A stretch of DNA of 64,000 nt, taken from assembly GCF_000001735.4 (NCBI RefSeq), contig NC_003074.8:11222101-11286100 (forward strand), in the 5' to 3' direction. Of this stretch, positions 22,561 through 33,700 are shown one piece after another. How positions within the stretch are numbered: the first letter of the stretch is position 1; each line of letters begins with the position of its first letter. The notes beneath the pieces are model-generated. The model did not search any database. It saw only the letters and a list, made by a program, of their open reading frames with translations, and was not told where the DNA came from. A program made the translations under genes and the position numbers. This DNA comes from Arabidopsis thaliana. Lineage: Eukaryota > Streptophyta > Magnoliopsida > Brassicales > Brassicaceae.

Positions 22561-23085
22561 TAGTTAGCACATAATGCATTATCGAGATAATATCGTTAGC
22601 GAAATATGGATGGGGTTTGATGTATGGATGAAATGACATGGAGTACAAACCAACTTAATATGTTAATAATATATTTGACGATATAAACAAATTTCCAGTT
22701 ATTGAACCAATGTTTAGATTTCAAAGACATATATATGCGAAGACGATAACATTATTATTAAAAGGTAACAAAATATTTAGCATGAAGAGCAAAAAAAAAT
22801 TGACTTGCGACTGAATAATCATGTAGAAAAAATACATGCATCAGAATAGTTAGCAGATAACGTATTATCAGGATAATATTGTTAGCAAAATATGGATGGG
22901 GTTTTGATATATGGATGAAAAAACTTAATATACAAACCTACTTAACATGTTAATAATAGAGTTGACGATATAAACAAATTACCACTTATTGAACCAACGA
23001 TTTGATTTCAAAGATCGTATAATTATGGAAAGATGATAACATTATTATTAAAAGGTAACAAAATATTTAACGTCAAGAGCAAATA
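22561..23085. repeat. Tandem duplication, period about 290 bp, inside the Helitron
   Basis: TAGTTAGCA starts at 22561 and again at 22847; AAAGGTAACAAAATATTTA is at 22761 and 23051. Between these markers the two copies run parallel (AAATATGGATGGGGTTT, TTGACGATATAAACAAATT, GATAACATTATTATTAAAAGG). Confidence 0.85.
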
Positions 23086-23981
23086 TGATATAGGGGTATA
23101 AATATATTTTCATGATGGAGAGAGAAGGTTCAATAGTTTTTTTTCTGACACTTAATTTTGTAATCTTCCATGTATACAGATTGATAATACCTAGGTAATA
23201 TTTCATGGGAAAAGAATAACGTGTAAAATGATCACATCAGAAACCAAAAAGAAAAAAAAAATTATTTCAAGAAATCTGCAAAAGTGTAATAGGATAAGAC
23301 CGTTATGTGATTTTATGTATAACATGAACATAATCTGCAAAAGAGTGATATCTCAATGAAAAGGTTTCCAATAGATTCTAAAAAAAGTAGAAACTAACAA
23401 ATTATATGAAAATGGAAAAGACATGAAGAAGAGTACAAAAGTAAATATAGAGATATGGTTCATCTTTTAGTTTGCGAAAGAAGTAGAGAAAAATAGTTTT
23501 ATAGTTAAGTATATTAGAGTGATAAGGTTTTGTTTAGATTTTTCTAAAAGTTATACTCATAAAAGTTTGCTCATCTAAAACCATAAAGACTATGAAATCA
23601 AGTTTATTAATTAATTATAATTTTTCTTTTCTATTAAAAACGTTAATAAGCAATTTACGATTTTCAAAATAAGGATAAAAAAACATCAATGATATATCTT
23701 TAAAAGAAAGTAAGATACAAAAAACTGATATTGCAAAAAAGAAAAAACTATTTGAGTTATCTTAAATAATTTTAAATTCTTTGACATATATTACAATAGT
23801 GTTGATTTTACTATATATATATATGTGCATTTGTTAGGTTTGATATATTAAGGATTCTTTAATTATATAAAGCAATGAATTGGTTTTTTTCAATTTCATC
23901 TAGCAATCTATTATTTTAAACATGAAGATCATGACTATTGAGTACTATTTTTATTTGATCTAATTATCTTTTACAATAATG

Positions 23982-23984
<3 letters not shown>

Positions 23985-24025
<41 letters not shown>
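23985..24025. repeat. (TA)n microsatellite, about 20 units
   Basis: Uninterrupted TA dinucleotides within the Helitron. Confidence 0.95.
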
Positions 24026-24027
<2 letters not shown>

Positions 24028-24886
24028 GTTAGAATATTATTGGTTTATTAGGTATTGTCGTATTGATAAGAAAAAAATATTAGAATATCTTATAAATTAA
24101 TTTATTTTTAATATGTTAACTCTAAAATTAGGAAATTTTTATTAATTCACAGATTTATTATGTGGACATTAAGAGATTGAAAGGTACCTTTTTAAATGTT
24201 TTAAAAATTATTAGTGTAGTTTAAGGAAATATATTAAAATCTAAAATATATGATGATATTAAATTGATTTTTTCGTTTCCGGAAATATCTAAAAATATAT
24301 TACCAAAATTGAATAAGTTTCTATATATACAATTTCGAAATTAATAGCTTAATTTTTATGAAAACTAAATTCATTTAATTAGTAATAGTTAATTTACTAA
24401 ATTACCCATGTAAAAATTCATTTAGTTAGTCTTAAATTACCTTTACAATGTTGTAGTTCACAAAATGCTTCCCAATTAATAGTATAGATGTAAGACAAAA
24501 ACGCTATCTATGTTTTGTTCTTGAAACAAATGATTACTTTCTTCACAAGGTAACCAAGTTTAATGTAACCTTCTTGCTCAATGCAACACAAGATGCTAGT
24601 ATCATTTACATGCTTTGAGATTCCTTCACTCACTTAACCTTCTCTGAAATTACAATAATACCCTCCTCATCAATTGTGCAAATTCTCTTTTTCAAAGCTC
24701 GTAAAACAGAGAACCTCGTGTTCCTCGTATCCAATCCTTCTCTCTCTGCAACAGGTCCACATACTCTGAAAAAGCACCAATTTTCCCGCCAATAAACAAA
24801 ACCTGCTTCTTTAGTTCTTACACCTAAACCACTCTTCTCCTTCTCCTCTATGTTCTGCTCACACATCCCCACACAAAGAGTTAAAG

Positions 24887-25552
24887 ATGAATAGCTCCTC
24901 AAAGGTGATAATGGCAGCAACATTGGTAATGGTAGTGAGCTTAGTCATGGTCTTAAGCTTAGTCTTAGTCCTACTAGCTGAACTCTACTGCTCTCTCTTA
25001 CTCCGCCGCCGCCGCCACAACTCCCTCAACCTCCCCATCACCACCACCGTCTCCACCGCCGCAAGAACCACCACAACTCTAAACCAAGCCATCTCCACAA
25101 CAAGCAACGACAACACTTCACCATCTAACATCAATTCTTCTTCTCCTAATCCTCTCTACACAGGCGTTATTCAAACTCCAACCAAAACCCATTATAACCA
25201 TGAACCATATTTACAAGCTTCTCTTGATCTGATTCAAGAAACCATTGTTAACGATTCTGTAGACAACTTCATCTACATATCAAACCCAATGTACTCGAAC
25301 GACGCTACAAGTAAACCAACCACACCATTTGAAACCCCTGAGTCTTCACCGTCACGTCTTGAGACCGGTGAGTCATCATCCTCTTCTTCCGGCGAAGAAG
25401 ATAACGATCATATAATCGAAGTTTCAACGCCAACATTAACTCCAATGAAGGATCTACCTGAAAAGGCATGCTCTGTTTCACTAAAAAATGTGGAAACTTC
25501 TGCTAGTGAATCAAACTCGTCTGGTTCGCCGTATACTTCACCGTCGTGGTAG
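24887..25552 (+). CDS. Single-pass membrane protein of unknown function, 221 aa
   Basis: One exon, ATG at 24887 to TAG at 25552. Residues about 8-33 are a continuous hydrophobic helix (VIMAATLVMVVSLVMVLSLV and on) ending in LAELY and followed by RRRRH, so it predicts one membrane span with a basic, probably cytosolic flank. The remaining ~180 residues are rich in Ser, Thr, Pro and Asn, with acidic EEDNDH near residue 170; this tail is probably disordered. No enzyme or RING domain follows the anchor, unlike ATL ligases with similar N-termini. A truncated duplicate lies 6 kb upstream. From memory AT3G29300. Function unknown. Confidence 0.85.
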   Translation: MNSSSKVIMAATLVMVVSLVMVLSLVLVLLAELYCSLLLRRRRHNSLNLPITTTVSTAARTTTTLNQAISTTSNDNTSPSNINSSSPNPLYTGVIQTPTKTHYNHEPYLQASLDLIQETIVNDSVDNFIYISNPMYSNDATSKPTTPFETPESSPSRLETGESSSSSSGEEDNDHIIEVSTPTLTPMKDLPEKACSVSLKNVETSASESNSSGSPYTSPSW

Positions 25553-26419
25553 GGTTTATTGTAATTTTTGGGGATTTTTTTGTCTTTAAAACATTTATGT
25601 TTTGTTTGGAGTGTTCTTGGAATGTGTTTGGTTTGTGGACAAATGGCTCGATGACCAAAGCCACGCTTGTTTTCACAGAGTTTCCTCTATCTGTCGTTTT
25701 CTATGTTCTGATTCTCTGTCCTTTATGGTATAAAAGCTGTTTTACACCTTAAGTTAGTATTATAATGATAACTCAAAAGTAGGATAAAGCTACAAACTTT
25801 AGCTAGTTGTGAAATTTTCTTTATGGTTTGTTCGAAGTTTAATTCTTTGTTGTTGACTCCTTAATTATGCACATTGCACATAACACTCATATTAATTAGT
25901 TAAAAAATATTGCAAGATCAACTTTCATCTATAAAAACTGCTAAAAAAACATCAATACTAGTATGTTTGAAATACATTTTGTACAGGATGGCTTAAAATA
26001 TCATTCTAGATTTTTGGTAACCGACCCGTTACCAAATATACTTCACAATTTCTTTTTGGATCAGATCATAATATATCCAAAATTATGAAGTGGATATTTC
26101 ATATTTAATAATATAAAAAGTTAGAAGTTTTGGTTTCGATTTGGTTTTGAATTATCATATGATACATAAAGTCAAGAAAAATGTGATTTTTTTGTATACA
26201 ATAGACATATATTACTCAATTAATAAAAAAAAGTGTGTAATCAACGTCTCATATCGGCTAAACTGTTTAAAAATATATTCAAAATTATATTATATAAGAT
26301 CAAAATGAATCCAAATTCGAATAAGCATGAAGCTTAACTTAACAAACATCTAAATAACAAACATTTAAATTTAAAAGTTTGTATACGAGTTAATTCGGTT
26401 TTTAATTAAACAATTTAAT
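25553..26419. other. 3' region and AT-rich intergenic DNA
   Basis: The first ~200 bases are the 3' UTR of the membrane gene. A 68-codon frame at 25546-25752 overlaps its end and has no domain. The rest is featureless and AT-rich. Confidence 0.5.
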
Positions 26420-27180
26420 TTTACCATAAACCACATATGGCTCTACCGATGTATTGTCCCATGCCTAGCAACCATACACACTGGGTTTGAACCTTTCCCT
26501 GCCAGATCCGACCATCACTAAGAACCTGGAGCAAGAAGACCATCAATTCGGTTTGATGGAAGCTTAAACTTTCAGTGTTTCCGAGGAGTCATGAAGCTCA
26601 ACCACATCTCCGAGAAACAATCTCCACGAGCACCATCTAAGTACCCGAGAGTACTATAGTTAACCACCGTGACTTGCAACGAAACCCACCAATCCCCTCA
26701 CCATCTTTTTCGCCGCAACTACAACAACTATCTTGTTGGTTAAGCTACGAGAAAAACCGACATGGACTCACCTTCTGGCTTCTGGCGTCCTCAATCACAT
26801 GCAGTCCAAACAAGGGTTCTCCTCACACCACCTGAACAAACAAGGCCACGACTGCATCAAATGAAGGGACAACCACACCTCCGCTATCGGAGATGATAAA
26901 CTTGCTCACTTCTGCCTTCACTTAGCAAAGCCACAACTTGCATATTGAGCATAATCCCAACCCTACTTGTCACCCGAACCAGATTCCAAGCTACATGAAT
27001 CGACCTTAAGGAAAAGGCCAGCACATCAGAGAAGATTTACCAGAAATCGACCACTGGAGCATCATCGAAGGGACGCGCCCGAATTCCAAACTCACCAAAG
27101 GCAACAAACCACCGGAGAACAACAAGCACCATAAAAAATTGCAAACCCAGCGGAAACAGCCACGGATCAATGCTGTGAAA
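26420..27180. other. GC-richer island, probably a decayed transposon
   Basis: Composition rises sharply compared with its flanks and contains coding-like CCACC/GGAGA words, but no frame is open beyond 75 codons on either strand. The text TGGGTTTGAACCTTTCCC near 26480 resembles the B-box sequence of tRNA-derived repeats or a retroelement leader. I cannot assign it. Confidence 0.4.
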
Positions 27181-27611
27181 AAGCAAAATGTTTGAATTGA
27201 TTTTAGCCGTTTTCTCGTGGTTACGCTTTTCTTTGTTTGAAATTTTAAATTGCTTTACTTTCATGCTTTTAACCGGTTTTAATTTGACTAAACTCTTGTA
27301 ATTATTTTTTTATTTTTTTGTTAGTTAATTAGTTTAATATTTCCAAAAATGAAAACCTCATTAAGCATTTTGCTTGGGTTGATTTAGCCATTTTTCATTT
27401 TTTTTGTAGCATAACACTCGTGCAGAACACATCCGGTTTGGTTCGACCAGTCAATAAGACGAAATGCGTGCCGTGTCGTAATAAACAATGAGCACTACGT
27501 GACGTTTCTTTGTCTTCTTCTTCTAAAAAGGTTTCTTATTCACGGGACCGATTTGGTCAAAGCCATTTTATACATTCGATCTAGTAGTCACGCGACTCCG
27601 CCGTCGATTAC
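27181..27611. promoter_or_regulatory. Upstream region of BAG8
   Basis: AT-rich promoter side of BAG8 with CCGTGTCG and TACGTGACG near 27470-27505 (ACGT cores). No TATA box is clear. Confidence 0.35.
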
Positions 27612-29352
27612 ATGGCTTCTCACCACCACCACAACCATAACCACGTGTGCTCACGCCACCAAAACCACCACAATAACACCCCTCAATTCGCCACGTCACC
27701 AAACTGCTGCAACAAATCCAACCACCCTTCTCCGCCGCCAGCGGAGGATAATCTTCTCCATCTCGTCGCTACTTACCTCCAAAATCATCAACAAGAAACT
27801 CAATGCTCCTGCGAGACTTCTTGTCAAAACTTCAATGTTATTAGAAGTCAGAACCGTGTTTTGCGTCAGCATAAGAATGTTCCACGAGAATACGACCAAG
27901 TTGTTCTGTCTTGTCTTCTCCGCAAAATCGATGATCTTGAATCTTCACTCAACAAGTTTTCATCTTTCTATGACAAACGTCGAGATCGACACTCAACACT
28001 AAGAGATTCGGCGGCGCGTGTTATTCAAACCCATTTCCGCTCTTACCTTGTTCACAGATCCATATCCTTTAGACAACTCAAGGAGCTTGCAATGATAAAA
28101 GCTAGCTTCTTGTCTCTTAAATCTTCGGTTTCGGGGAAACTCATTTTCCCTTTCAAAGTTGTTTCTCGGAAAGCTACAGACTTGCTTCTTCAACTGGATT
28201 CAATTCAGGTATTAAACTCTTTGTGAATCCTTAGAATGTTCTGTTTATTTAGTTTCTCAGATCTTTGATTTAGTATCATTTTGTCTCTGTTAGGGTAGGA
28301 TTGATCCAATGATAAGAAGTAGTAAGAGATCATTGAGCAGAGATTTGGTGAGGTTTGTGCAATATGTTGATGATTGTGTTGTTAAAAGGTATGGTTTTGT
28401 TGTTAAGTCTGGTAGTGGCATCAAACTTAATGGCAAAAAGCCTCAGGGTTTTGGTACTTCTAGTGAGGATGAAGATAACAATGCAGACATGAGTGATGAT
28501 AGTGAAGAAGTTCCAGTGAGTTCTATTGATAAGAGAAAGGTTGCTAGTTCTAAGTCTAGAACCGGGGTTGTGATAGAAGGTGATGTAGTGAAGCCTCCGG
28601 TTATGAAATTTGTTGTATTGGACAAGAACAGGAATGTGTGTCAGGTATATGGAAATAGGCATGATCTAACTTCGAGTGCAGAGGATGATTCAGTTGATGG
28701 TGACGAGGAAACCCTTGTGATGTCCAGGGATAATGGAAGGAAGCAGAGTTTGAAAGCTAGGAACGGGGTTTCGGTGAAAGGAGGTGGAGGGAAGACAACT
28801 CGGGTGGTGAAAACTGTGAGTTTTGATGAGAATGGGAATGTATGTAAGGTTTATGGAGATACACATGACCTAACTTCTAGTGCAGAGGATGATGATTCAG
28901 TTGACGTTGGAGAGGAAACCCTCGTGATGTGTAGGGATGAGGGAAAGAGGCGTAGTTCGAAAACTGGGAGCAGGGTTTTGGTGAAAGGAAGTGGAGGAAA
29001 AACAAACCGTGTGGTGAAAACTGTGAGCTTTGACGAGAATGGGAACGTCTATAAGGCTTATGGAGATACGCCAGAGTCAAGTATTATAAGTGAGGAAGAT
29101 GACTCGACAAGCGGATCAAATGAAGGAAATGGAGAAGAGAAAGGGAATGTGAATGAGGTTGAGGAAATCAAATACGTTCCCAAGGAAAACGAGAGCTTTG
29201 AAGAAGAAGAAGAAAAAGAAACTGATTCTGAAAATGAAGTTTCTTCTTCAGAGGGCAGTGAAGGGGACAAAAGAGTTACTAAAAAGGAGGTCCAGCATCA
29301 AAAAGGAAGCTTAATGTTCTCTCCTCCATTGCCACTAAAAATGGAGCCTTGA
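27612..29352 (+). CDS. BAG8: BAG family, calmodulin-binding (BAG8)
   Basis: Exons 27612-28208 and 28294-29352 join by GT-AG in phase 0 to 551 residues, the length I recall for BAG8 (AT3G29310). The N-terminus is rich in His and Asn (MASHHHHNHNHVCSRHQNHH). An IQ-type calmodulin-binding motif, AARVIQTHFRSYLVHR, lies near residues 134-150, followed by a helical BAG-like region to about residue 240. BAG domains regulate Hsp70-type chaperones; the plant IQ-BAG subgroup also binds calmodulin (family knowledge). The C-terminal half is acidic and repeats three times a ~70-residue unit with VVKTVSFDENGNV..VYGDTHDLTSSAEDD, the first copy degenerate. The tail is Glu-rich. Confidence 0.9.
28590..29090 (+). 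repeat. Three tandem ~200-bp coding repeats in BAG8
   Basis: AATGTGTGTCAGGTATATGG, AATGTATGTAAGGTTTATGG and AACGTCTATAAGGCTTATGG mark the same point of three units at about 28633, 28837 and 29043. Units two and three are most alike at protein level. Confidence 0.85.
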
Positions 29353-30770
29353 CCAGTGAGTCATGAAAGAATCCAAGTCTTCTAAAGTTCTTTGCTTATG
29401 ACTAGACTAGTTTAATTCCAAAACCTGCATTTTGGCATGTTCTGTGAACCCAATAAGATAACCTTTTTTTAGTTGTAGAACTTGTAACATAACTGCATTG
29501 TGAGTGTTTTCTTGGTTTGATCATTCTGTTTCTGTTTATCTCTACTCTCTAGGCCATTTTCGAGTCAAGTCTTCGTCATAGATAAATGCTATTCTTTGAG
29601 TGATGGTTGCTCTGTTTCTGTAGAAACCAGTTTGACTAGGTAGATCAATTGGAGTGTAATCTTGTTTTTGTTCTTGTACCTTTCCTTAAAACTCAATAAA
29701 AAGGTTATGTTTTTTTTTGCATTACTCTTTAGTGTAATCACGAAGTTACATCAATCGAATCTTTTTACTTATGTTAGGAGTAGCAATGTCAATGGGATCT
29801 GTACAGATCATTATATGGTCACATTGTTAAATGTTAAGTAACATAAAGGATTGTTCTTGGATTTTGACGGCAATGTGTTTATGTTATTATGCAAATGTTT
29901 TTTTTAACTAATATAGTAATAAAACCCGATCCGAACCCGAATGGATCTTAAAGTTCAAAATCCGAAAATCTGACCCCGAATCCGATCCAAACTTAAACTC
30001 GAACATATCAAGTAATTTATTAGAAATAATTATATTTACGACAAGTTAAGTGTCAAAAATATTTGGATTTTAAATTATTTTGTATATTTTTGGGTACTTT
30101 ACCTACTTTTAGATAGATTTGGATAGAAAATATTCAAGTTTTCAAAAAAAAAATTTGTGTATTTTCAACTAATTTGAATATATTTTGATACAAAATCTTG
30201 AGTTTTGAATATTCCGGGTAAATCCGAATCCGAACCCGAAAAACCCGATCGAACCCAAACCGAACTCAAAGTCTTAAAATATCCGAACGGATCTTAGATT
30301 TCCAAATCCGAAATATCCGAACTCGAAAAACCCAATACGAATCTGACCCGAATACCCGAATGCCCAGGCCTGTGATACACAGTCAAAATAGTATATCTTC
30401 ATCTCACCGCATTGAACCGAAACAAGTACTATTCTAAATTTTCACCAGTGAGCACTAAACTCTTGAGTATTATTATAACGAGTCACTAAATTAACGATGA
30501 AGAAACCTTACACGTGTACGGTGCTCATAACTTCTATTGTCACTTTCTCTCAGAAATATCTTCTTCCTCTTAAACCCAGTGAGAAATGTCACGGATAGTA
30601 CACTCCCAACATCCAATAACACCATGACACGTGGATATCAACGTCACGTGGCATAATCAATCACAGATCACTTACAACTGATCACTCACTGATAAGATTT
30701 GCTTCGTGAAACTGAAAAAAAGCTTGAACACTCCATTGTTCTCTACTCTACCACTATCTCACAGAGATTC
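29353..30770. other. Intergenic region: BAG8 3' end, CCGAAC tract, PHS1 promoter
   Basis: 29353-29700 is BAG8 3' UTR and flank. 29920-30370 is a long degenerate tract of CCGAACCCGAA and ATCCGAAAT words. Its right end, reverse-complemented, reads CAGGCCTGGGCATTCGGGTA, the typical terminus of hAT-type elements in Brassicaceae. 30480-30770 is the promoter/leader of PHS1. Confidence 0.55.
30511..30651 (+). promoter_or_regulatory. Three G-box (CACGTG) cores upstream of PHS1
   Basis: CACGTG occurs at 30511-30516, 30628-30633 and 30645-30650; the last two are CACGTGG and 17 bp apart. G-boxes bind bHLH and bZIP factors, and paired CACGTGG resembles ABA-response elements. They are 120-260 bp from the ATG. 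Responsiveness to light or ABA is inference. Confidence 0.55.
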
Positions 30771-33700
30771 ATGGATACGATGCGAATCTCCGGTGTATCA
30801 ACCGGAGCTGAGGTTTTAATACAATGCAATTCCTTATCAAGCCTCGTTTCTCGTCGTTGCGACGACGGAAAATGGCGAACGAGAATGTTTCCGGCGAGAA
30901 ACAGAGACTTGCGTCCATCGCCGACGAGAAGATCCTTTTTGTCGGTGAAATCTATCTCTAGCGAACCGAAAGCCAAAGTAACCGACGCAGTTCTCGATTC
31001 CGAACAAGGTCTCATTCTAATACTTGCTTTCTAATAAGAATTAGGGTACGGAATTTGAATTTTATAGTGAATGTTGTGAAGTAACTGATTCGTATTCCTT
31101 GGGATTTTGTTTTTGTGTTGATTGATTTTCAGAAGTGTTTATTAGCTCGATGAATCCGTTTGCGCCAGATGCTGCTTCGGTAGCTTCGAGTATCAAGTAC
31201 CACGCGGAGTTTACGCCATTGTTTTCACCGGAGAAGTTTGAGTTGCCAAAGGCGTTCTTTGCGACTGCGCAAAGTGTTAGAGATGCTTTGATCATGAATT
31301 GGAATGCAACTTATGAGTATTACAACAGAGTGAATGTGAAACAAGCGTATTATTTGTCAATGGAGTTTTTGCAGGTTTTGGTTTTTACTCATTTCTTTGA
31401 GTGATTTTGTTCTTGGTTGTTATCTAACTATTTTACATTGTAGGGTAGAGCCTTATCGAATGCCGTGGGTAACCTTGGGCTTAATAGCGCTTATGGTGAT
31501 GCTTTGAAGAGGCTTGGTTTTGATTTGGAAAGCGTGGCTAGTCAGGTGAGTTGTTAACCATGTTGATTATTATGCATTAACCGATGTTTATTACTAACAG
31601 ACGTCTTAGAGATGATCGTCTTTGCGAGTCTATTGTTTGGTTTTACAGAGCTGTTATCTTCTTTATATGTACTGAGATGCTAGATACTTCACTTCCATTT
31701 TGTAGGAGCCAGATCCTGCACTTGGGAATGGTGGACTCGGGAGACTTGCCTCGTGTTTTTTGGATTCCATGGCAACTTTGAATTATCCGGCTTGGGGTTA
31801 TGGACTTAGATACAAGTATGGCTTGTTCAAACAGAGAATTACAAAAGATGGACAGGAGGAAGCTGCAGAAGATTGGCTTGAGGTCTTATTCTCTTATTCT
31901 TTTCTCATACAGCGTTTGCTATTGAACAGTATTTCCTAATTTGTACTCTCTTGTAGCAATGCTGAGCAGTGGACATGTTTATTGGCTTACCTGTTTCTTT
32001 CAGCTAAGCAATCCTTGGGAAATAGTCAGAAATGATGTCTCATATCCTATTAAGTTCTATGGGAAAGTGGTTTTTGGATCAGATGGTAAGAAACGGTGGA
32101 TTGGTGGAGAAGACATTGTTGCTGTTGCTTATGATGTTCCTATACCTGGTTATAAAACTAAGACAACTATCAATCTGCGGCTCTGGTCAACAAAAGCTCC
32201 TTCCGAAGATTTTGATTTATCTTCATATAACTCTGGGAAGCATACTGAGGCAGCAGAAGCTCTATTCAACGCTGAAAAGGTTTGTATCTTCATTAAGTTT
32301 CATTTAAAGTTGCTTTCACAATTTTGTTTTTTCGACCATGATCTATTTACAAGATCCTTCTAGTAATTGGAATAGTGCATATATCTTTAAAATTGAGTGA
32401 GAACCAGCAGAAATGAATATGTTATCACAGAGAGATTAGTCTTGCGTCACTTGTGCTTGTTTATATAACGAGCTTTTGATGTGTATATACTGAAAAGTGG
32501 TTGTTTTCTTCCCTTCCCTCCTGATGGAATTAGATTTGCTTCGTGCTTTACCCCGGAGATGAGTCAACTGAAGGAAAGGCTCTTCGTCTGAAGCAACAAT
32601 ACACTCTGTGCTCAGCCTCGCTACAAGATATCGTAGCACGTTTTGAGACAAGGTCTGGAGGAAACGTCAACTGGGAAGAATTTCCAGAGAAGGTTGCAGT
32701 GCAGATGAATGACACTCACCCTACCCTATGCATTCCTGAGCTAATGAGGATTCTAATGGATTTAAAAGGACTAAGCTGGGAAGACGCTTGGAAAATCACA
32801 CAAAGGTACTAAAAATGACTGAACTAATTGTCGGGCATGCTACATATGTGTCTATTTGTTCCTATATTTAGTCTCTGGTGCTTGTCCCAAATAAAAGATA
32901 GTTTACAAGAATGAAACCTGCAACGTGTTTCTCAAAAGTTAATAATTTTTTTAGGACTGTGGCATACACAAACCATACAGTCTTGCCTGAGGCACTGGAG
33001 AAGTGGAGTTTAGAACTCATGGAGAAATTGCTTCCTCGTCATGTGGAGATTATCGAAAAGATTGATGAGGAGGTCATCCCTGAACAACATATCAAATGTC
33101 TCTTCTATTTTTTTCATATCGGGTCTAATTTGTACTTTCATGTATTGCAGCTAGTTCGCACAATTGTTTCAGAGTATGGCACCGCGGATCCTGACTTACT
33201 TGAAGAAAAACTGAAGGCAATGAGGATCTTGGAAAATGTCGAGTTGCCTTCTGCCTTTGCAGATGTGATCGTGAAGCCGGTGAACAAACCAGTTACTGCA
33301 AAAGATGCTCAAAATGGCGTGAAAACGGAACAAGAAGAGGAAAAAACTGCTGGAGAGGAAGAGGAAGACGAAGTTATCCCAGAACCAACAGTAGAACCCC
33401 CCAAGATGGTCCGTATGGCCAACCTTGCTGTTGTGGGTGGTCATGCTGTAAATGGCGTTGCAGAGATACACAGTGAAATAGTGAAGCAGGACGTGTTTAA
33501 TGATTTCGTACAGGTAAACATTCTAACTAGTGAAGCATGATGCTATAAAATGCTCTACAGGGAAGAACACAACTCTCATCGTTCAATATTCTATATTTTT
33601 TGCAGTTGTGGCCAGAAAAATTTCAGAACAAAACAAATGGAGTAACACCAAGGCGATGGATTCGTTTTTGCAACCCATATTTAAGTGATATTATAACTAA

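Larger units (their letters stand above)
21394..24488 (-). mobile_element. Non-autonomous Helitron (ATREP-like), 3.1 kb
   Basis: On the minus strand the element starts TCTATACTATTAATTGGGAA at 24488 and ends in a GC hairpin (CCCCGCACGTATGTGCGGG) followed by TCAGAATCTAG at 21394. These are Helitron signatures: 5' TC, 3' hairpin near the end, CTRR terminus. The flanking bases are A before and T after, the expected insertion between A and T without duplication. No Rep/helicase frame is present, so it is non-autonomous. Internal features include a degenerate second hairpin end near 22076-22100, a 290-bp tandem duplication and a (TA)n run. Confidence 0.85.

Noticed and set aside
28330..28662. Minus-strand frames (110 and 60 codons) over BAG8
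   Set aside because: Antisense to a well-supported coding exon; composition follows from BAG8 codons.
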